Shown: positions 17,957-28,400 of the stretch, piece after piece
Position numbering within the stretch: the stretch's first letter is position 1
Layout: each line of letters starts with the position of its first letter
Source of the DNA: RGIG2945 sp045540355
Lineage (GTDB): Bacteria; Bacillota; Clostridia; Oscillospirales; Acutalibacteraceae
Assembly: GCA_045540355.1 (NCBI GenBank)
Contig: JAZQHB010000072.1
Coordinates: 1-64,000 of the forward strand
Length of the DNA stretch: 64,000 nt
Direction: 5' to 3'
Made by a program: the position numbers and the translations under genes
Notes under the pieces: model-generated
What the model was told of the DNA's origin: nothing
The model's input: the letters and a program-made list of their open reading frames with translations, nothing else
The model's database searches: none

Positions 17957-18421
17957 ATGGAATTCCGATTTGCAGAAAGAAAAGATTCTGCACTTGTTTT
18001 TGAATTTATCAAGGGTATTGCAGAGTATGAAAAGATGAGTGATGAAGTAGTCGCAACGGCAGAAATTATAGAGGACAGTCTTTTTAATAAAAATCAGGCA
18101 GAGGTTATTTTTGTATTGGAAGACGGAGAAGAAGTTGGATTTGCTCTGTTTTTCAGTAATTTTTCAACCTTCATCGGCAGGTCAGGTTTATATCTTGAAG
18201 ACCTGTTCGTAAAGCCTGAACATCGCGGCAAAGGCTACGGAAAGGCACTGTTTTCAGAGGTTGCAAGGATTGCCAACGAAAGAGGCTGCAAACGAATGGA
18301 ATGGTGTTGCCTTGATTGGAACAAACCGAGCATAGAGTTTTATTTATCCATGGGTGCAAGACCTATGTCGGAGTGGACGACATACCGTCTTTCCGGTGAA
18401 AGTTTAGAGAAGTTTGGCTAA
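17957..18421 (+). CDS. GNAT family N-acetyltransferase
   Basis: A 154-residue acetyl-CoA-dependent acetyltransferase. The acetyl-CoA loop is VKPEHRGKGYGKALF (residues about 87-101), followed by CKRMEWCCLDWNKPSIEFYLSMGA, the characteristic motif B of the diamine/spermidine acetyltransferase-like subgroup. The SD AGGGGAGA precedes the ATG. It is followed after 43 bp by a secreted hydrolase gene in the same direction. The substrate is uncertain; a polyamine or a thialysine-like amine is the best guess. Confidence 0.85.
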   Translation: MEFRFAERKDSALVFEFIKGIAEYEKMSDEVVATAEIIEDSLFNKNQAEVIFVLEDGEEVGFALFFSNFSTFIGRSGLYLEDLFVKPEHRGKGYGKALFSEVARIANERGCKRMEWCCLDWNKPSIEFYLSMGARPMSEWTTYRLSGESLEKFG

Positions 18422-18464
18422 AATCGCTTGTAGCAAAATTTATTTTTAACGGAGGGAATGAAGT

Positions 18465-19304
18465 TTGAAAAAGGCATTATCAATTTTATCGGCAGTTGTA
18501 ATATTTATGTCAATCTTTACTTTTACCGCATCGGCAAAGGCTGAGACAAATTTTGATTTTTCATCATTCGCACACATAACAACCGTACAATCAAACGGTG
18601 TGACAAGAACAGTACATTTTGAGTCGATGTTTTCGGCACAGATAATATTTTATCCCTCTGATATTGCAGAGAGTGATGAAAAATATCCTGTAATTTCATG
18701 GGCAAACGGCACTATGTGTCCACCGATTTTGTATTACGGACTTCTCAGCAAAATTGCCGAAAGCGGTTACATCGTTGTCGCCAATACATCTGTTATGTCG
18801 GCTGACGGAACGGGGCAGATTGCGTCAATAGATTACATATTGTCTGAAAACGAAGACGCGGAAAGTGTTTTGTTTGGTAAAGCTGATACTGAAAATATCG
18901 GTGTTATCGGTCATTCTCAAGGCGGCAGAAGTGCAGTCAATGCTGCTGCGTCTGATTCAAGAATAGATTGCGTTCTTTCACTTGCGGGAAGCAATTTTAC
19001 TGAAGAAGCTGAAAAGCTGACAACACCGACCTTTTTTGTTGCGGGTGAAATGGACTTTATCGTCTTTGCACCACAGTGGATAAAAACCGCCTATAACTCT
19101 TGCAACGCTGATGCAGTTTATGCAAGTCTTAAAAAGGCTATACATACAACTTGTATATTCAAACCCGAAGCATATTCAGCCTATGCAATCGAGTGGTTCA
19201 ATGCCTTCCTTAAAAATGATTCTGAGGCTATGAACATTTTTAAAACAGACGGAGAATTATCAAACGATTCAGCTTGGAAAGATTATCAAAGCAAAGGATT
19301 TTAA
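18465..19304 (+). CDS. Secreted alpha/beta hydrolase
   Basis: A 279-residue exported hydrolase. A signal peptide (residues 1-26, KALSILSAVVIFMSIFTF then ASAKA) is followed by an alpha/beta-hydrolase fold. The nucleophile elbow is IGHSQGGRSA, a GxSxG with Ser near residue 150. A probable acid lies in AGEMDFIV, and a late His in KKAIHTTC completes the triad. It resembles chlorophyllase/PET-hydrolase-like esterases. The start is TTG at 18465 with GGAGGG 8 nt upstream. It lies 13 bp from the PHP gene, so the two are probably co-transcribed. The ester substrate is unknown. Confidence 0.8.
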   Translation: MKKALSILSAVVIFMSIFTFTASAKAETNFDFSSFAHITTVQSNGVTRTVHFESMFSAQIIFYPSDIAESDEKYPVISWANGTMCPPILYYGLLSKIAESGYIVVANTSVMSADGTGQIASIDYILSENEDAESVLFGKADTENIGVIGHSQGGRSAVNAAASDSRIDCVLSLAGSNFTEEAEKLTTPTFFVAGEMDFIVFAPQWIKTAYNSCNADAVYASLKKAIHTTCIFKPEAYSAYAIEWFNAFLKNDSEAMNIFKTDGELSNDSAWKDYQSKGF

Positions 19305-19317
19305 CGGAGGAGAACCT

Positions 19318-20328
19318 ATGTATCTTATATCACCCGATAAAAAACAATTCAAAGCAAATTTACATTGTCACAGTAATCTTTCTGACGGTAAACATACTCC
19401 CGGAGAGCTCAAAGAAATGTATAAGAATAAAGGGTATTCGATTCTTGCAATAACTGACCACGAAAGACCTGTAAATCACAGTGAGCTGAATGAAGAAGGT
19501 TTTCTGCTTCTGACAGGGTATGAAGCGTATATCCGTCCGACTCCGGTTTATCAGCCGTTCGGACCTGAAATTCACCTCAATCTTTTTGCAAAGCAAGCAG
19601 ATAATCTGAAGTATATTTGTTATAACAAGAATTTCTGCAAATATTTACCCGAAGAGGAACATGATACTCTTGACAAGGTCGGCTCTGAAAGAAAAAGAGA
19701 GATGACAACAGAGTATATAAATGAGTTTATAAAGACTGCAAATGAAAACGGTTATCTTGTATCTTATAATCATTCGTATTGGTCAATGGAGAAGGAAGAA
19801 AATGTATTTTCATACGACGGAATTTTCAGCATGGAGGTCTTCAATTATGACTCATATCTTATGAACGGACTTGAAAACGGTTGTGCACTTTATAATAAAT
19901 TTGCAACTGCAGGCAAGATGATGTTCTGTCATGCAGCTGATGACAATCATAATAAATTTCCTGATGACAGCCCGTTTTGCGATTCATTCGGAGCGTATAC
20001 AATGATAATGGCAGATGAGCTTAAATATTCAAGCGTAGTAAATGCCATGGAAAAAGGCGAGATGTATGCCTCGATGGGACCGCAGTTTAAGGAAATTTCT
20101 TTTGACGGAAAAACGCTTCGTATCAGATGTTCCGAGGTAAGGGACATATATGTTTACTGCGGAGGTAAACTTAATCTTCATAATCACGCACAACCGGACA
20201 GTACACTTAAAGAATTTGATACAGAAATACCTCAATCGGCAAACCATATAAGGGTTGCAATAACGGACCATAACGGATATATGGCAACAACAAGAGCATT
20301 TACAAGAGAAGAAATAGGTTTGGAATAA
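19318..20328 (+). CDS. PHP-domain metal-dependent phosphoesterase-like protein
   Basis: A 336-residue protein with an N-terminal PHP domain (polymerase and histidinol phosphatase family). Metal-binding motifs are LHCHSNLSDG (residues 16-25), ITDHE, a His in YNHSYWS and HAADDNH near residue 203. The C-terminal 70 residues are beta-rich (IRCSEVRDIYVYCGGK then AITDHNGYMATT), as in YciV-like and CehA/McbA-like proteins. The likely role is hydrolysis of a phosphate ester of unknown identity. Strong SD GGAGGAG. It is the last gene of the run before a terminator. Confidence 0.8.
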   Translation: MYLISPDKKQFKANLHCHSNLSDGKHTPGELKEMYKNKGYSILAITDHERPVNHSELNEEGFLLLTGYEAYIRPTPVYQPFGPEIHLNLFAKQADNLKYICYNKNFCKYLPEEEHDTLDKVGSERKREMTTEYINEFIKTANENGYLVSYNHSYWSMEKEENVFSYDGIFSMEVFNYDSYLMNGLENGCALYNKFATAGKMMFCHAADDNHNKFPDDSPFCDSFGAYTMIMADELKYSSVVNAMEKGEMYASMGPQFKEISFDGKTLRIRCSEVRDIYVYCGGKLNLHNHAQPDSTLKEFDTEIPQSANHIRVAITDHNGYMATTRAFTREEIGLE

Positions 20329-20332
20329 AAAC

Positions 20333-20368
20333 AAATATCCGCGGAAGCTTTTGCTTCTGCGGATATTT
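20333..20368. terminator. Bidirectional terminator between PHP and DUF4886 genes
   Basis: AAATATCCGCGGAAGC / GCTTCTGCGGATATTT hairpin with T-rich flanks on both strands, between two convergent genes. Confidence 0.8.
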
Positions 20369-20373
20369 TTGCG

Positions 20374-21099
20374 TCATATATTCTCTGCAATTTTAATGAT
20401 TTTTTCAATAAGTCCGGCGTCAAAGTTTTCAAACTTGTTCAGGCTTATTTTTTTACCTGTCAGGGTATGATACCATGTGACCGCGGCGGCAAATCTGCCG
20501 TAATCCTCGGACAGATGAAACCCGTCACGGCAGAGAGAAAGACCGCCGTTTTTATAGTCGAATTCCGGCACGGTATCTCTTAATGTCTGAATAACCTTAC
20601 CGCAAGGGATAATGTCGACACCAATTGCTTTTGCAGCTTTTTCACTTGACATTACAATGCCGTCATGCATTTCTTTTTGTGAATGATTATATATTTCAAA
20701 GGCATCGTGGTCGGAGTCAATTTCATAAGCCCAAGTCTGATGAAAATAAACTTTTGCTTGCGGTTGTTTCTGACAAACTACTTCATAAAGGTCATTGATA
20801 TAGGGGAAATATGACTCGGGGACACCGCTGTGACGACTGCCTTGCTGAAGTGTTACAACATCAAAGGTGTCGTATTCCAAAGCTTCGAGAAGCGATATTT
20901 TTTTGTGTTGGTCTATTCCGTTGATTTGCAAATCATAATCTTTTCTGTTCTCAACCCAGTTTGTCCAATGTAATTCAAGCAAACAACCGCCGATAAAGAG
21001 ATTGACGGTCTGTATATCCTCGCCTTGTGTGTGAGATAATTTTGTAAGCCATTTATGTGAATCTTCTGAAAAACTGTTTCCGATTGAAAGTATCTTCAT
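20374..21099 (-). CDS. DUF4886 SGNH-hydrolase-like protein
   Basis: A 241-residue protein that I match to DUF4886, a branch of the SGNH/GDSL hydrolase superfamily. The block I motif is ILSIGNSFSEDSHKW (Ser near residue 8). TLQQGSRHSG is another family block, and GFHLSEDYGRFAAAVTWY carries the late catalytic Asp/His block. There is no signal peptide. It starts 18 bp after the small sortase gene on the same strand and may be the last gene of the pilus operon, although this gene family often stands alone. The SD GAAAGGAA precedes the ATG. Confidence 0.8.
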   Translation of the reverse strand: MKILSIGNSFSEDSHKWLTKLSHTQGEDIQTVNLFIGGCLLELHWTNWVENRKDYDLQINGIDQHKKISLLEALEYDTFDVVTLQQGSRHSGVPESYFPYINDLYEVVCQKQPQAKVYFHQTWAYEIDSDHDAFEIYNHSQKEMHDGIVMSSEKAAKAIGVDIIPCGKVIQTLRDTVPEFDYKNGGLSLCRDGFHLSEDYGRFAAAVTWYHTLTGKKISLNKFENFDAGLIEKIIKIAENI

Positions 21100-21117
21100 G
21101 ATTTTTCCTTTCTGAAT

Positions 21118-21711
21118 TTATTTAACTAACTTGCAACGAATTGTAACTCTTGTTGCACCGCCGACGGTACAAGTGAAAAGGGTAAGGTCATATTCAGAGT
21201 ATTTCATTTGTTCAATGCTTTCTGGCATAAGTGTTTCGCGGGAGATAACCTCATACTTGAAAACATTGCCGTCAATATCGGTAAAGATGATTCTTTCGCC
21301 TGTTTTGAGATTTTTAAGTCTGCCGAAGTGAGAGTTGTAATTATGTGCGGCAATAACAAAATTGTCTTTGTATGGCGTGCCGTGATAAAGACAGGGAGCA
21401 ACCCTGAGATTCGAATATGTCAGATTAGAGAGAACGACAAGCTTTAATTCAAAAGCGGGGATTTCAAGATATCCTACACAAGTATGTCCGTCGACCGTTT
21501 TTTCGGGCAATTCCATATCGGGATTGAGAACATAGTCGGGTTTTTCGCCTTCTAACGGGACATATTCTTTTATGTCAAGCTTTGATAAAAGCTCGTTTGA
21601 GGTCTTTGAAGCTCTGCTGTTATCATAGATATTAAAGCCTGTAAGTGCTACGGCACCGACTAAAAAGACGATGCCGATTGTTAAAAATATTTTACTTTTC
21701 ATAGTGTTCAC
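21118..21711 (-). CDS. Sortase (second, non-class-C type)
   Basis: A 197-residue membrane-anchored transpeptidase with one N-terminal transmembrane helix (residues 6-28). The catalytic His is in AAHNYNSHFG, Cys in TLFTCT near residue 180 and Arg in ATRVTIRC. It lacks the C-terminal membrane helix and lid of class C pilus polymerases. It probably anchors the finished pilus, or the LPQTG protein encoded just upstream, to the cell wall. The class cannot be fixed by eye. The start overlaps the upstream minor pilin gene by 20 bp (MNT- or MKS- start), which implies translational coupling. Confidence 0.85.
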   Translation of the reverse strand: MNTMKSKIFLTIGIVFLVGAVALTGFNIYDNSRASKTSNELLSKLDIKEYVPLEGEKPDYVLNPDMELPEKTVDGHTCVGYLEIPAFELKLVVLSNLTYSNLRVAPCLYHGTPYKDNFVIAAHNYNSHFGRLKNLKTGERIIFTDIDGNVFKYEVISRETLMPESIEQMKYSEYDLTLFTCTVGGATRVTIRCKLVK

Positions 21712-22666
21712 CTTTTCGTTGAAGTATTCCTAAAATGATAAACACAAGTGCAAAGAAAAACATTAGCGGAACAGGCCACCATAATTGACCAGTCTGCGGA
21801 AGCTTTTCAGGAGCATCGGGCGAATCTCCCGGTTTGGTTGCCGACGGTTTTTGAGTTGTGCCCGGTTTTGTTGTGTCATCGGGAGTGGTGGTAGGCGGAG
21901 TGGGTTCGGTTGTTTTTGTATTCTTTATGACAAAAGTGATTCCGTCTAAATATACCTCAACCGTATATCCTTCAAGCTCAAGCTCGACAATAGTCCAATC
22001 GTGATTGCCCGGCAGTTTGTCGAAAGTATAACGCCAGTTGTTTTCTTCACTTAATGTGATGGTTTTGTATTCTTTACCGTCGCAAAGAAGTACAACGGTG
22101 ATTTTGTCGGGGCGGTTTGTGTTGTCGTCATTCCAGATTTTCAGAACCTTTAAGGTTTGTTCGGGTTGTGCCGAGGGGGTAATTTTTGGGATAACTGTCA
22201 GAGTTTCTTCGTTGCCTTCGTCTTTTTCATACATAACCAAAGATGGCTCCGAAGTATAGGTGATTCCGTTTTGTTCGAAGCTCGGAATGAGAATGAGATA
22301 AAGCCCCTCCTCAAGATCATCAAAAACAGCCTTGCCGTTCTGATCGGTTAGCGTTGTGGCTGTCGGAACGACAGAGTTATAAAGAGTATAAGCCTCTAAT
22401 GTGAAAGCGAGGTTTCGTGCTTCTTCTGCGGTAGAGAATGAATAGTCGATGTTGTAGTCGGAATAGGGTGAAACAACATTGCCTGATTTGTTTTTAATCA
22501 AATATGTATTGACGGGCATGTTGATAAGCTTTATGTCGTTGACGGAACAGTCAAGAGTTAAAGCTGCAACGGAAAAGCCGAAAAATACAAACAGAAGCAC
22601 CAAAGCAAGAGATACCGCAAGAACTCTGTTAAAGGATTTTATTAAAATTTTTTTACTTTTCTTCAG
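21692..22666 (-). CDS. LPQTG-anchored minor/basal pilin with Cna-B-type domain
   Basis: Cell-wall-anchored pilus subunit. A signal/transmembrane segment (SFNRVLAVSLALVLLFVF) leads into a SpaA-like domain at about 40-165 (YLIKNKSGNVV, DLEEGLYLILIPSF). A Cna-B domain follows (TLKVLKIWNDDNTNRPD to YTVEVYLDG). Then come a Pro/Thr linker, the sorting signal LPQTGQLWWP, a membrane helix and a basic tail. No ATG precedes the signal peptide in frame. The best SD (AGAGGTGAT, a strong anti-SD match) sits 6-7 nt before CTG at 22666. GTG at 22675 and TTG at 22711 are alternatives, so the start is unresolved. It overlaps the class C sortase gene by at least 14 bp. Confidence 0.8.
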   Translation of the reverse strand: MKKSKKILIKSFNRVLAVSLALVLLFVFFGFSVAALTLDCSVNDIKLINMPVNTYLIKNKSGNVVSPYSDYNIDYSFSTAEEARNLAFTLEAYTLYNSVVPTATTLTDQNGKAVFDDLEEGLYLILIPSFEQNGITYTSEPSLVMYEKDEGNEETLTVIPKITPSAQPEQTLKVLKIWNDDNTNRPDKITVVLLCDGKEYKTITLSEENNWRYTFDKLPGNHDWTIVELELEGYTVEVYLDGITFVIKNTKTTEPTPPTTTPDDTTKPGTTQKPSATKPGDSPDAPEKLPQTGQLWWPVPLMFFFALVFIILGILQRKGEHYEK

Positions 22667-23519
22667 GGGTATCACCTCTGTTCTTTTTGCGTTTTGGAAT
22701 AAGGATAGCAATCAGAAGTCCGAGCAAAACCGGTGCAGCAATTATCGGTGCAACGATGAAAGGCTCAATCTGAAGTGCATCTGCAGAAACATGAGCGACT
22801 GTATTATCTACATTGTCTACTCTGTGACCACGCACAAGCATACGGTGAGAGTTAATGCCGTAGGGAGTGCAGGTAACAAGGGTGCAGTAATCCATATCAT
22901 CTACTATTGCAAGCGATGAAGTGTCTGAAGGGTCAACAATCAAAATCTGATCGACCTCGTATGTGAGAACTTCATCAAGCACATTAAACATAAACAAATC
23001 ACCGACAGTAAGTCTGTCAAGATTCGTGAAAAGCTTTGCCGAGGGCAGACCTCTGTGACCTGAAACAACACAGTGTGTGTTTTTACCGCCTGTGGGCAGA
23101 CTGCTCCAATCAAGATGACCAACGGCAACCTGAAGAACATCTTCACTTGTGCCGTGATATACGGGTAAGGATACATTGATACAAGGAATTTCAATTGTAC
23201 CCATAATACCGCTATCATCAACGGAAAGCTGCTTGTTGTAATCCATACGCATTGACTCGTTGAGCGAAAAGCCGTGTTTGCGTGCATAAAGCTCCTTGTT
23301 ATACTCAACGGCAGCGTCCCAAATTCGATTGTACTCTGCTTCATTGAGATTCGAAACATGCTCTTTATAGTTTGCAACCGCATAAGACTGATGGATTTGA
23401 TTCCAATAATCACTGAATGTCGGATACAGTAACAAGGACAGACCTACGAGTAATATTAAGATTATTATTAAGGTTGAAGCGGAAAACTTCTTCTTCGGTT
23501 TTGTCTTAGTATTATCCAT
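22653..23519 (-). CDS. srtC: Class C (pilus-polymerising) sortase
   Basis: A 288-residue sortase that links pilin subunits through LPXTG and pilin lysines outside the membrane. N-terminal (residues 13-33) and C-terminal (APIIAAPVLLGLLIAIL) membrane helices are the class C signature. Catalytic His lies in VVSGHRGLPSA, Cys in TLVTCTPYG and Arg in HRMLVRGHRV. Before the core, IPCINVSLPVYHGT is typical. It lies 85 bp downstream of the major pilin gene with a stem-loop between, and its 3' end overlaps the next pilin gene. Confidence 0.93.
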   Translation of the reverse strand: MDNTKTKPKKKFSASTLIIILILLVGLSLLLYPTFSDYWNQIHQSYAVANYKEHVSNLNEAEYNRIWDAAVEYNKELYARKHGFSLNESMRMDYNKQLSVDDSGIMGTIEIPCINVSLPVYHGTSEDVLQVAVGHLDWSSLPTGGKNTHCVVSGHRGLPSAKLFTNLDRLTVGDLFMFNVLDEVLTYEVDQILIVDPSDTSSLAIVDDMDYCTLVTCTPYGINSHRMLVRGHRVDNVDNTVAHVSADALQIEPFIVAPIIAAPVLLGLLIAILIPKRKKNRGDTPEEK

Positions 23520-23559
23520 AGAGCTCTCCTTGGAATTGTAGCGATTCTTTGGTGGTTGC

Positions 23560-23583
23560 GGGGAAGGCGTTCAAGCCTTCCCC
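23560..23583 (-). repeat. Stem-loop between major pilin and sortase genes
   Basis: A perfect 9-bp GC-rich stem (GGGGAAGGC / GCCTTCCCC, 6-nt loop) without a T run on the minus strand. It could be an mRNA-stabilising or partial-termination element that lowers sortase expression relative to pilin; this is inference. Confidence 0.5.
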
Positions 23584-23604
23584 TTTAAAATTTTGTTGAA
23601 AAAA

Positions 23605-25410
23605 TTATGCTCTTGAAACGCGTTTCTTTGTGATAAGAACAACAACTGCTACCAAAACAAGGAGAGCACCAACAATATAGAAGATTGTTGTACCGATGCC
23701 ACCTGTTGAGGGAAGAGTTGAACCCTTTGAGTTGCGAACGCCAACTGTGTTTGAGTTGCCCTGATCTCTTGCGTCAACTTCATAGTTAACTGTTACTGTG
23801 CATTCATCACCGTTAACTGTGTATTTGGGAATGATCTCGATCTGAACGGGAGTATCAAGAAGGTTGTATCCGTCGTTTGTCTTTGTTTCTTCGAGGTAGT
23901 AATAACCTGCGTCAAGACCTGTGATCTTGATAGCACCATTTTCATCTGTATCAAGGATACTTGCCTGAGCACGGTCTGTTGTGTAACCGTAAACAATACC
24001 AATGTCGTCTGCGTCAACAACTTTACCGTTGATTGATTCGCCTGCTGCTACCATTTCTTCAGTAATAACCTGAGCGTAGTGCTTAACTACTTCCTGATTT
24101 TCACCGATCTTTTCACGATAAAGAACGAATTCAACGCCTTCAAGTTTTTTCTCGGGATCAGCTGCATCGTACTTGTCAACATTGATTTCGAATGTGAAAG
24201 CGTGAGCAACGTCAGGAACTGTGATACCTGTGCCTTCACCGTTGGGGTTGTTTGAATATTCGATTTCAACCTTATTGGGCATTGATGTAGCGATGAGAGC
24301 ATCTCTTGTTACGATTGTGCTGTATTTAACAACGATCTTATGGCTGGGAAGAAGATGCGGGAAAAGATCAAAGAGGTTTTCGATTTCAAGTGAGAATACC
24401 TGGTTGTTGTTTTCACCTGTAACATCAGCAATACCTTCAACTGTGATGCCTGCGGGCATTGTGTCGTTAGCTGTATCTCCGTCTGTTACGTCCATAATTG
24501 TGTAAATAGGTTCACCGTCAGCACCTTCGATATAAACCTGTTCGAAACGAACAAATTTAAGGCCCTTGGACATTGTATCAACGAATTTGTAGTAATATTC
24601 GTCATAGCTTAAAAGGTTGTTGGGGAGAACGCCTGTCCATTTGTAGTAAAGTGTCTGGTTAACATCAGCGTCTTCATGGTCTGTGAATGTACCGCCGAGA
24701 GTATCGTTAACTTCTTTTTCTACATTAACGCCCTGACCCTTAACATTGATTGTGTCAGACTTAACAACACGAACGATGTACTTTGTATAGAAGTCGCCTT
24801 CGTTCTGAACAACACCGTCACGGTCCTTGAAGAGGTAGTAACCTGCGGGAAGACCTGCGATTTCGTAACCTAAGTTACCAGCATCATTTGTTGTCTGAGC
24901 ACCGCTTGTTGCAACAGCATCGCCGAGGTATTTATGAGACTGGAAGTTGCCTTCTGCATCATAAACAACTTCACCGACTACTTCTGCAAAACGGTCGAGA
25001 GTAGCTGAATCGTTAGAGATTGTTCCGAGGATTTCAGAAACAACAGCTGCTTTCTTCTCAAGCGGAAGAGCTTTGTTTGTATCACTTGTGAGAGCAAGGA
25101 ATACATCTTTTAAAGTAGTTGTGCCGTTAGCGATTGTGATAGCTTTTGTATCAGTTGTAATCGCTGTGATGAGTTCTTCTGCATAGTTGTAGTCGTCACC
25201 GACAACTGATGAACCCCAAACGATGTTTGAGAGAACAGAACCGTCAGTAGAAAGACTACCTGAGAAGATCTGGTATGCGTCATAAACGTGGTTAGGTGCA
25301 TCGTTTTTGACGAAAATTGTGTGTGTGTCAGCAGCAAATGCGGACACTGCCATAGTAGCAAGTAATGCAACTGTGACGAGAAGTGCTAAGAATTTGTTTG
25401 CTTTTTTCAT
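23605..25410 (-). CDS. Major pilin backbone, LPSTGG-anchored, isopeptide-forming
   Basis: A 601-residue SpaA/FimA-type fimbrial backbone. It has a signal peptide (FLALLVTVALLATMAVSAFA) and an N-terminal pilin domain (VKNDAPNHVYDAYQIFSG). A middle D2-type isopeptide domain follows at roughly 225-400. A C-terminal SpaA-like domain begins at FEINVDKYD and holds the E-box YYLEETKTNDGYN that supports an intramolecular isopeptide bond. The end is LPSTGG, a membrane helix and KKRVSRA. No canonical YPKN pilin motif is evident, so the linking lysine is unassigned. Strong SD (AGAAAGGATG). The narrow codon usage suggests high expression. Confidence 0.92.
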   Translation of the reverse strand: MKKANKFLALLVTVALLATMAVSAFAADTHTIFVKNDAPNHVYDAYQIFSGSLSTDGSVLSNIVWGSSVVGDDYNYAEELITAITTDTKAITIANGTTTLKDVFLALTSDTNKALPLEKKAAVVSEILGTISNDSATLDRFAEVVGEVVYDAEGNFQSHKYLGDAVATSGAQTTNDAGNLGYEIAGLPAGYYLFKDRDGVVQNEGDFYTKYIVRVVKSDTINVKGQGVNVEKEVNDTLGGTFTDHEDADVNQTLYYKWTGVLPNNLLSYDEYYYKFVDTMSKGLKFVRFEQVYIEGADGEPIYTIMDVTDGDTANDTMPAGITVEGIADVTGENNNQVFSLEIENLFDLFPHLLPSHKIVVKYSTIVTRDALIATSMPNKVEIEYSNNPNGEGTGITVPDVAHAFTFEINVDKYDAADPEKKLEGVEFVLYREKIGENQEVVKHYAQVITEEMVAAGESINGKVVDADDIGIVYGYTTDRAQASILDTDENGAIKITGLDAGYYYLEETKTNDGYNLLDTPVQIEIIPKYTVNGDECTVTVNYEVDARDQGNSNTVGVRNSKGSTLPSTGGIGTTIFYIVGALLVLVAVVVLITKKRVSRA

Positions 25411-25469
25411 TGATTTACATCCTTTCTTAATTTTTTTGTTTTTTCAACAAATTCAACAACCTTTTTGCA

Positions 25470-28400
25470 TCAAGGAAGATACGATGTAGCCTCCTTTCTG
25501 CGTTTTTTATATAACAGGAAGATTGCTGACAAGATCAATAGCAATCCGCCTGAAATATACATAAATGTGCCATATCCGCCCGTATCGGGAAGGTCATATT
25601 CGTGACCCCATCGGTAAGTATTTGTGATGGTGGTGGAATATGTCGGAGTTTGACCGCTGTGCGTAATGATTTGTCCGTATGTCGGGATCCAATCGGCAGT
25701 TGACCAGCTTTCTTCGACGGAGTACACAATTACGCGACCAGTTTCATCGGTGTAGGGTAGACCTGCAAAAACATCATTCCAGTTATTTTTGAGATTGAGT
25801 GTTATTGTACGACCTGTATCAACTCCGTCTGCTAACAGCTTAACTGTTACCTGAAGCTGTTCATACAATGCAACACTGCCGCCGTTTCCGATGTCCCAAT
25901 TCTTTGAAACCCGGAAAGATGTTTCTCTTTCGAGAGGACTGTTGGTGATTCTGTAATAGAAAGAATCAGCTTCAATCTGTATAACCTCTTCAGTTAGTAC
26001 CAAGGGATTGAAAATCAATGCTTCCCATTCGCTGTATACCGCAGACAAAGTGTTATCACTTTTTATCGGACCTGCGAAAAGCTGAATTTCTTCCATATAT
26101 GAACCGATAACCAGACCACCGTTATGTTGTCTGAAACTTAAAAGCTGATAGCTTATATTAGAGGTAGTCGGGTAGAAATAACTGTAATATCCGCCCCAAG
26201 AGTGATAACTGAATGTGAAGCGTTGTCCTGCTCCGTTTATGAGCGTTATAGTGTTTCCGCTTACTGTTGTTGTCCACTGGGCGAGAGGAGAGTTCTTTGC
26301 AGTTTCTACATCAACAAAGGTGAAGGTCTGAGAGGTTGCCGATGTAGTTGCAAGACAACCGTTTACGGTATTGAGAAGATATGTTTTTTCATCTTCAAAG
26401 GTGTAGGCTTCGGACCAAACCTTGTTTGACATAGATGTGTGGTCAAGTTTTTCAACTTTGGCAAAATAACCTTGCTTGTACGCTTCTTCAACAGCGTATT
26501 CAATTTCAGTTCCGTCCTCAAAATATTTCGGAAGACTTACCCAGGTGTGTTTCCACTCGTTTAAGTCGCTTAATTGAATTTCGCGGATTCTGTGAACAGT
26601 ACCGTTTTGGTCAGTATAGGTAAGATAAACTGTTACTGAATCGCCGGAATGGTTTTTGTCATCAGCCCATTCTTTCAAAGCGGTAACTGAAGTGGTTTCG
26701 GTTACATAATCCTGCGCGTTTGTCACGACGAGGAAAGCTTCGTGGGTTTCTTCGTTAATTTTGAAGCCGTGGACCGTAAATCCGTGAGATGGGTTGCTGC
26801 CGTCATTGTCAGGCATCATTTCTACCGAATAAGTTGTTTCGCCTCGTTTATCAAGTGATATGCATATAATTCCTTCGGCACAACTGTAACCGGAGTCGGT
26901 AGGCGGTGCGGTTTCTTTCATGTAGTATGTCTGACCTGCACTCAAGCCCCAAATGTTTGCAACACCGTTGGTAATTGTAAAAGTTGAAGATGACGGCTCG
27001 TGTTTTGAATAAGATTCTCTGTTTTCCCACAATTCAGCGGGGATAGTGCACTCTTTGTCCATATAGAATGTGAACTGTGCTCCGTTGAGTAATTCTCTCG
27101 TAAGAACATCTTCTTTCTGAAGAGAGAAGGTATAACGAGGTGCAATGTTGAAGTAAATTGCACAGTTTGACTGTGAGCTTCCGCGTTCAAGATAAAGTAT
27201 TGTAAGGTGATGCTCTCCGTCGGTTATTCCGTCAAGAGTACCGACTTGGGAACCGTTTACTGAAACAACACCTGTTGAGAAATTGATGTCACCGCTTTCG
27301 ATTCCGTGAATACCACCGATATCAAGGACTAATTTTCCGTCAACAAGTACCCAAACATCGTCGTCGCCCGAGAACTTGAAGTGCATATCCTTGCCGTACA
27401 TATCCTTATTTCCGTACTCTCCGCTTGCATCTCTGTTGCCGGGTGTATCGGGGAGATAGAAGCGCATATCAATACTCATACCGAAAAGGAAGTTTGTACC
27501 GACATTGTTTACGGAGTTGCCGTCAGTATTGTACTTTGCGTCGTACATATAATTGGTGGTGTTGTTGTGTTGATAGGTATGGACAACCTTACCGTTTGTG
27601 TTGGTATAGGGTGAGTTCAAGGGAAGAAAGTCTGAATATGAGCCTTCTCCGTCAGTCTTTGCCGAGTCGGCCGTTCGTTCAAGATAGTCATAAACATAGA
27701 AACGCTTGTCCGATTGATTGAAAGATGCAGCGTTTAAAGCAGAGTCGTAATAATAATAACCGTAATGCTCATCGTTCGGGTCGGTCATAATCTGGAAAAG
27801 GTGATCAGCAGTGCCAAGGTAGCTTTTACCGACTACACCGCTTCCGTCATTGGGATTAAAAGCATTATCGGTATCAAAGAGAAGTTCTTTGATTTCTTCG
27901 CTGTAAAGACCGGAATAAACCGATCCGTTCGTGTTTTGGTTGTTACAGTTATTGGGATAAGAGATATAAGGTGAGCCCATATCCCAGTCTCTGAATATGT
28001 AGTTAAGTGAGTTGTTTCCGGTTTGCAAAGTCCATGTTTCGCTATGACTGTTTGCGGTCGCGTCGACACTCACGCTTTCAGATAAGGTGTTAAATAAGAA
28101 GTTGTAGTCAAAAACATGAGTTGTAATAAAGTTATTGGTACTTACGGTATCAACAACATTTGCATTAAATTGACCGATGTCATAAGAAGATGCTTCCCAA
28201 TCTGCATAGAAAACCGTATTCTCGGTAATTGTGATTGTTTCTCCCGGAGCATAAAATTTGTCGGCTTTGGTATCGTACCAACTTCGCAAGGTGTAGTTGT
28301 ATTTTGTAGGTGACTGCCAGGTATCCGGAAGAGTAAAGGTTGAGCCTGTCATTACCGTGTGAGCTTCGTTTGGTGAACCTCCGAGACTCATAATACCGCC

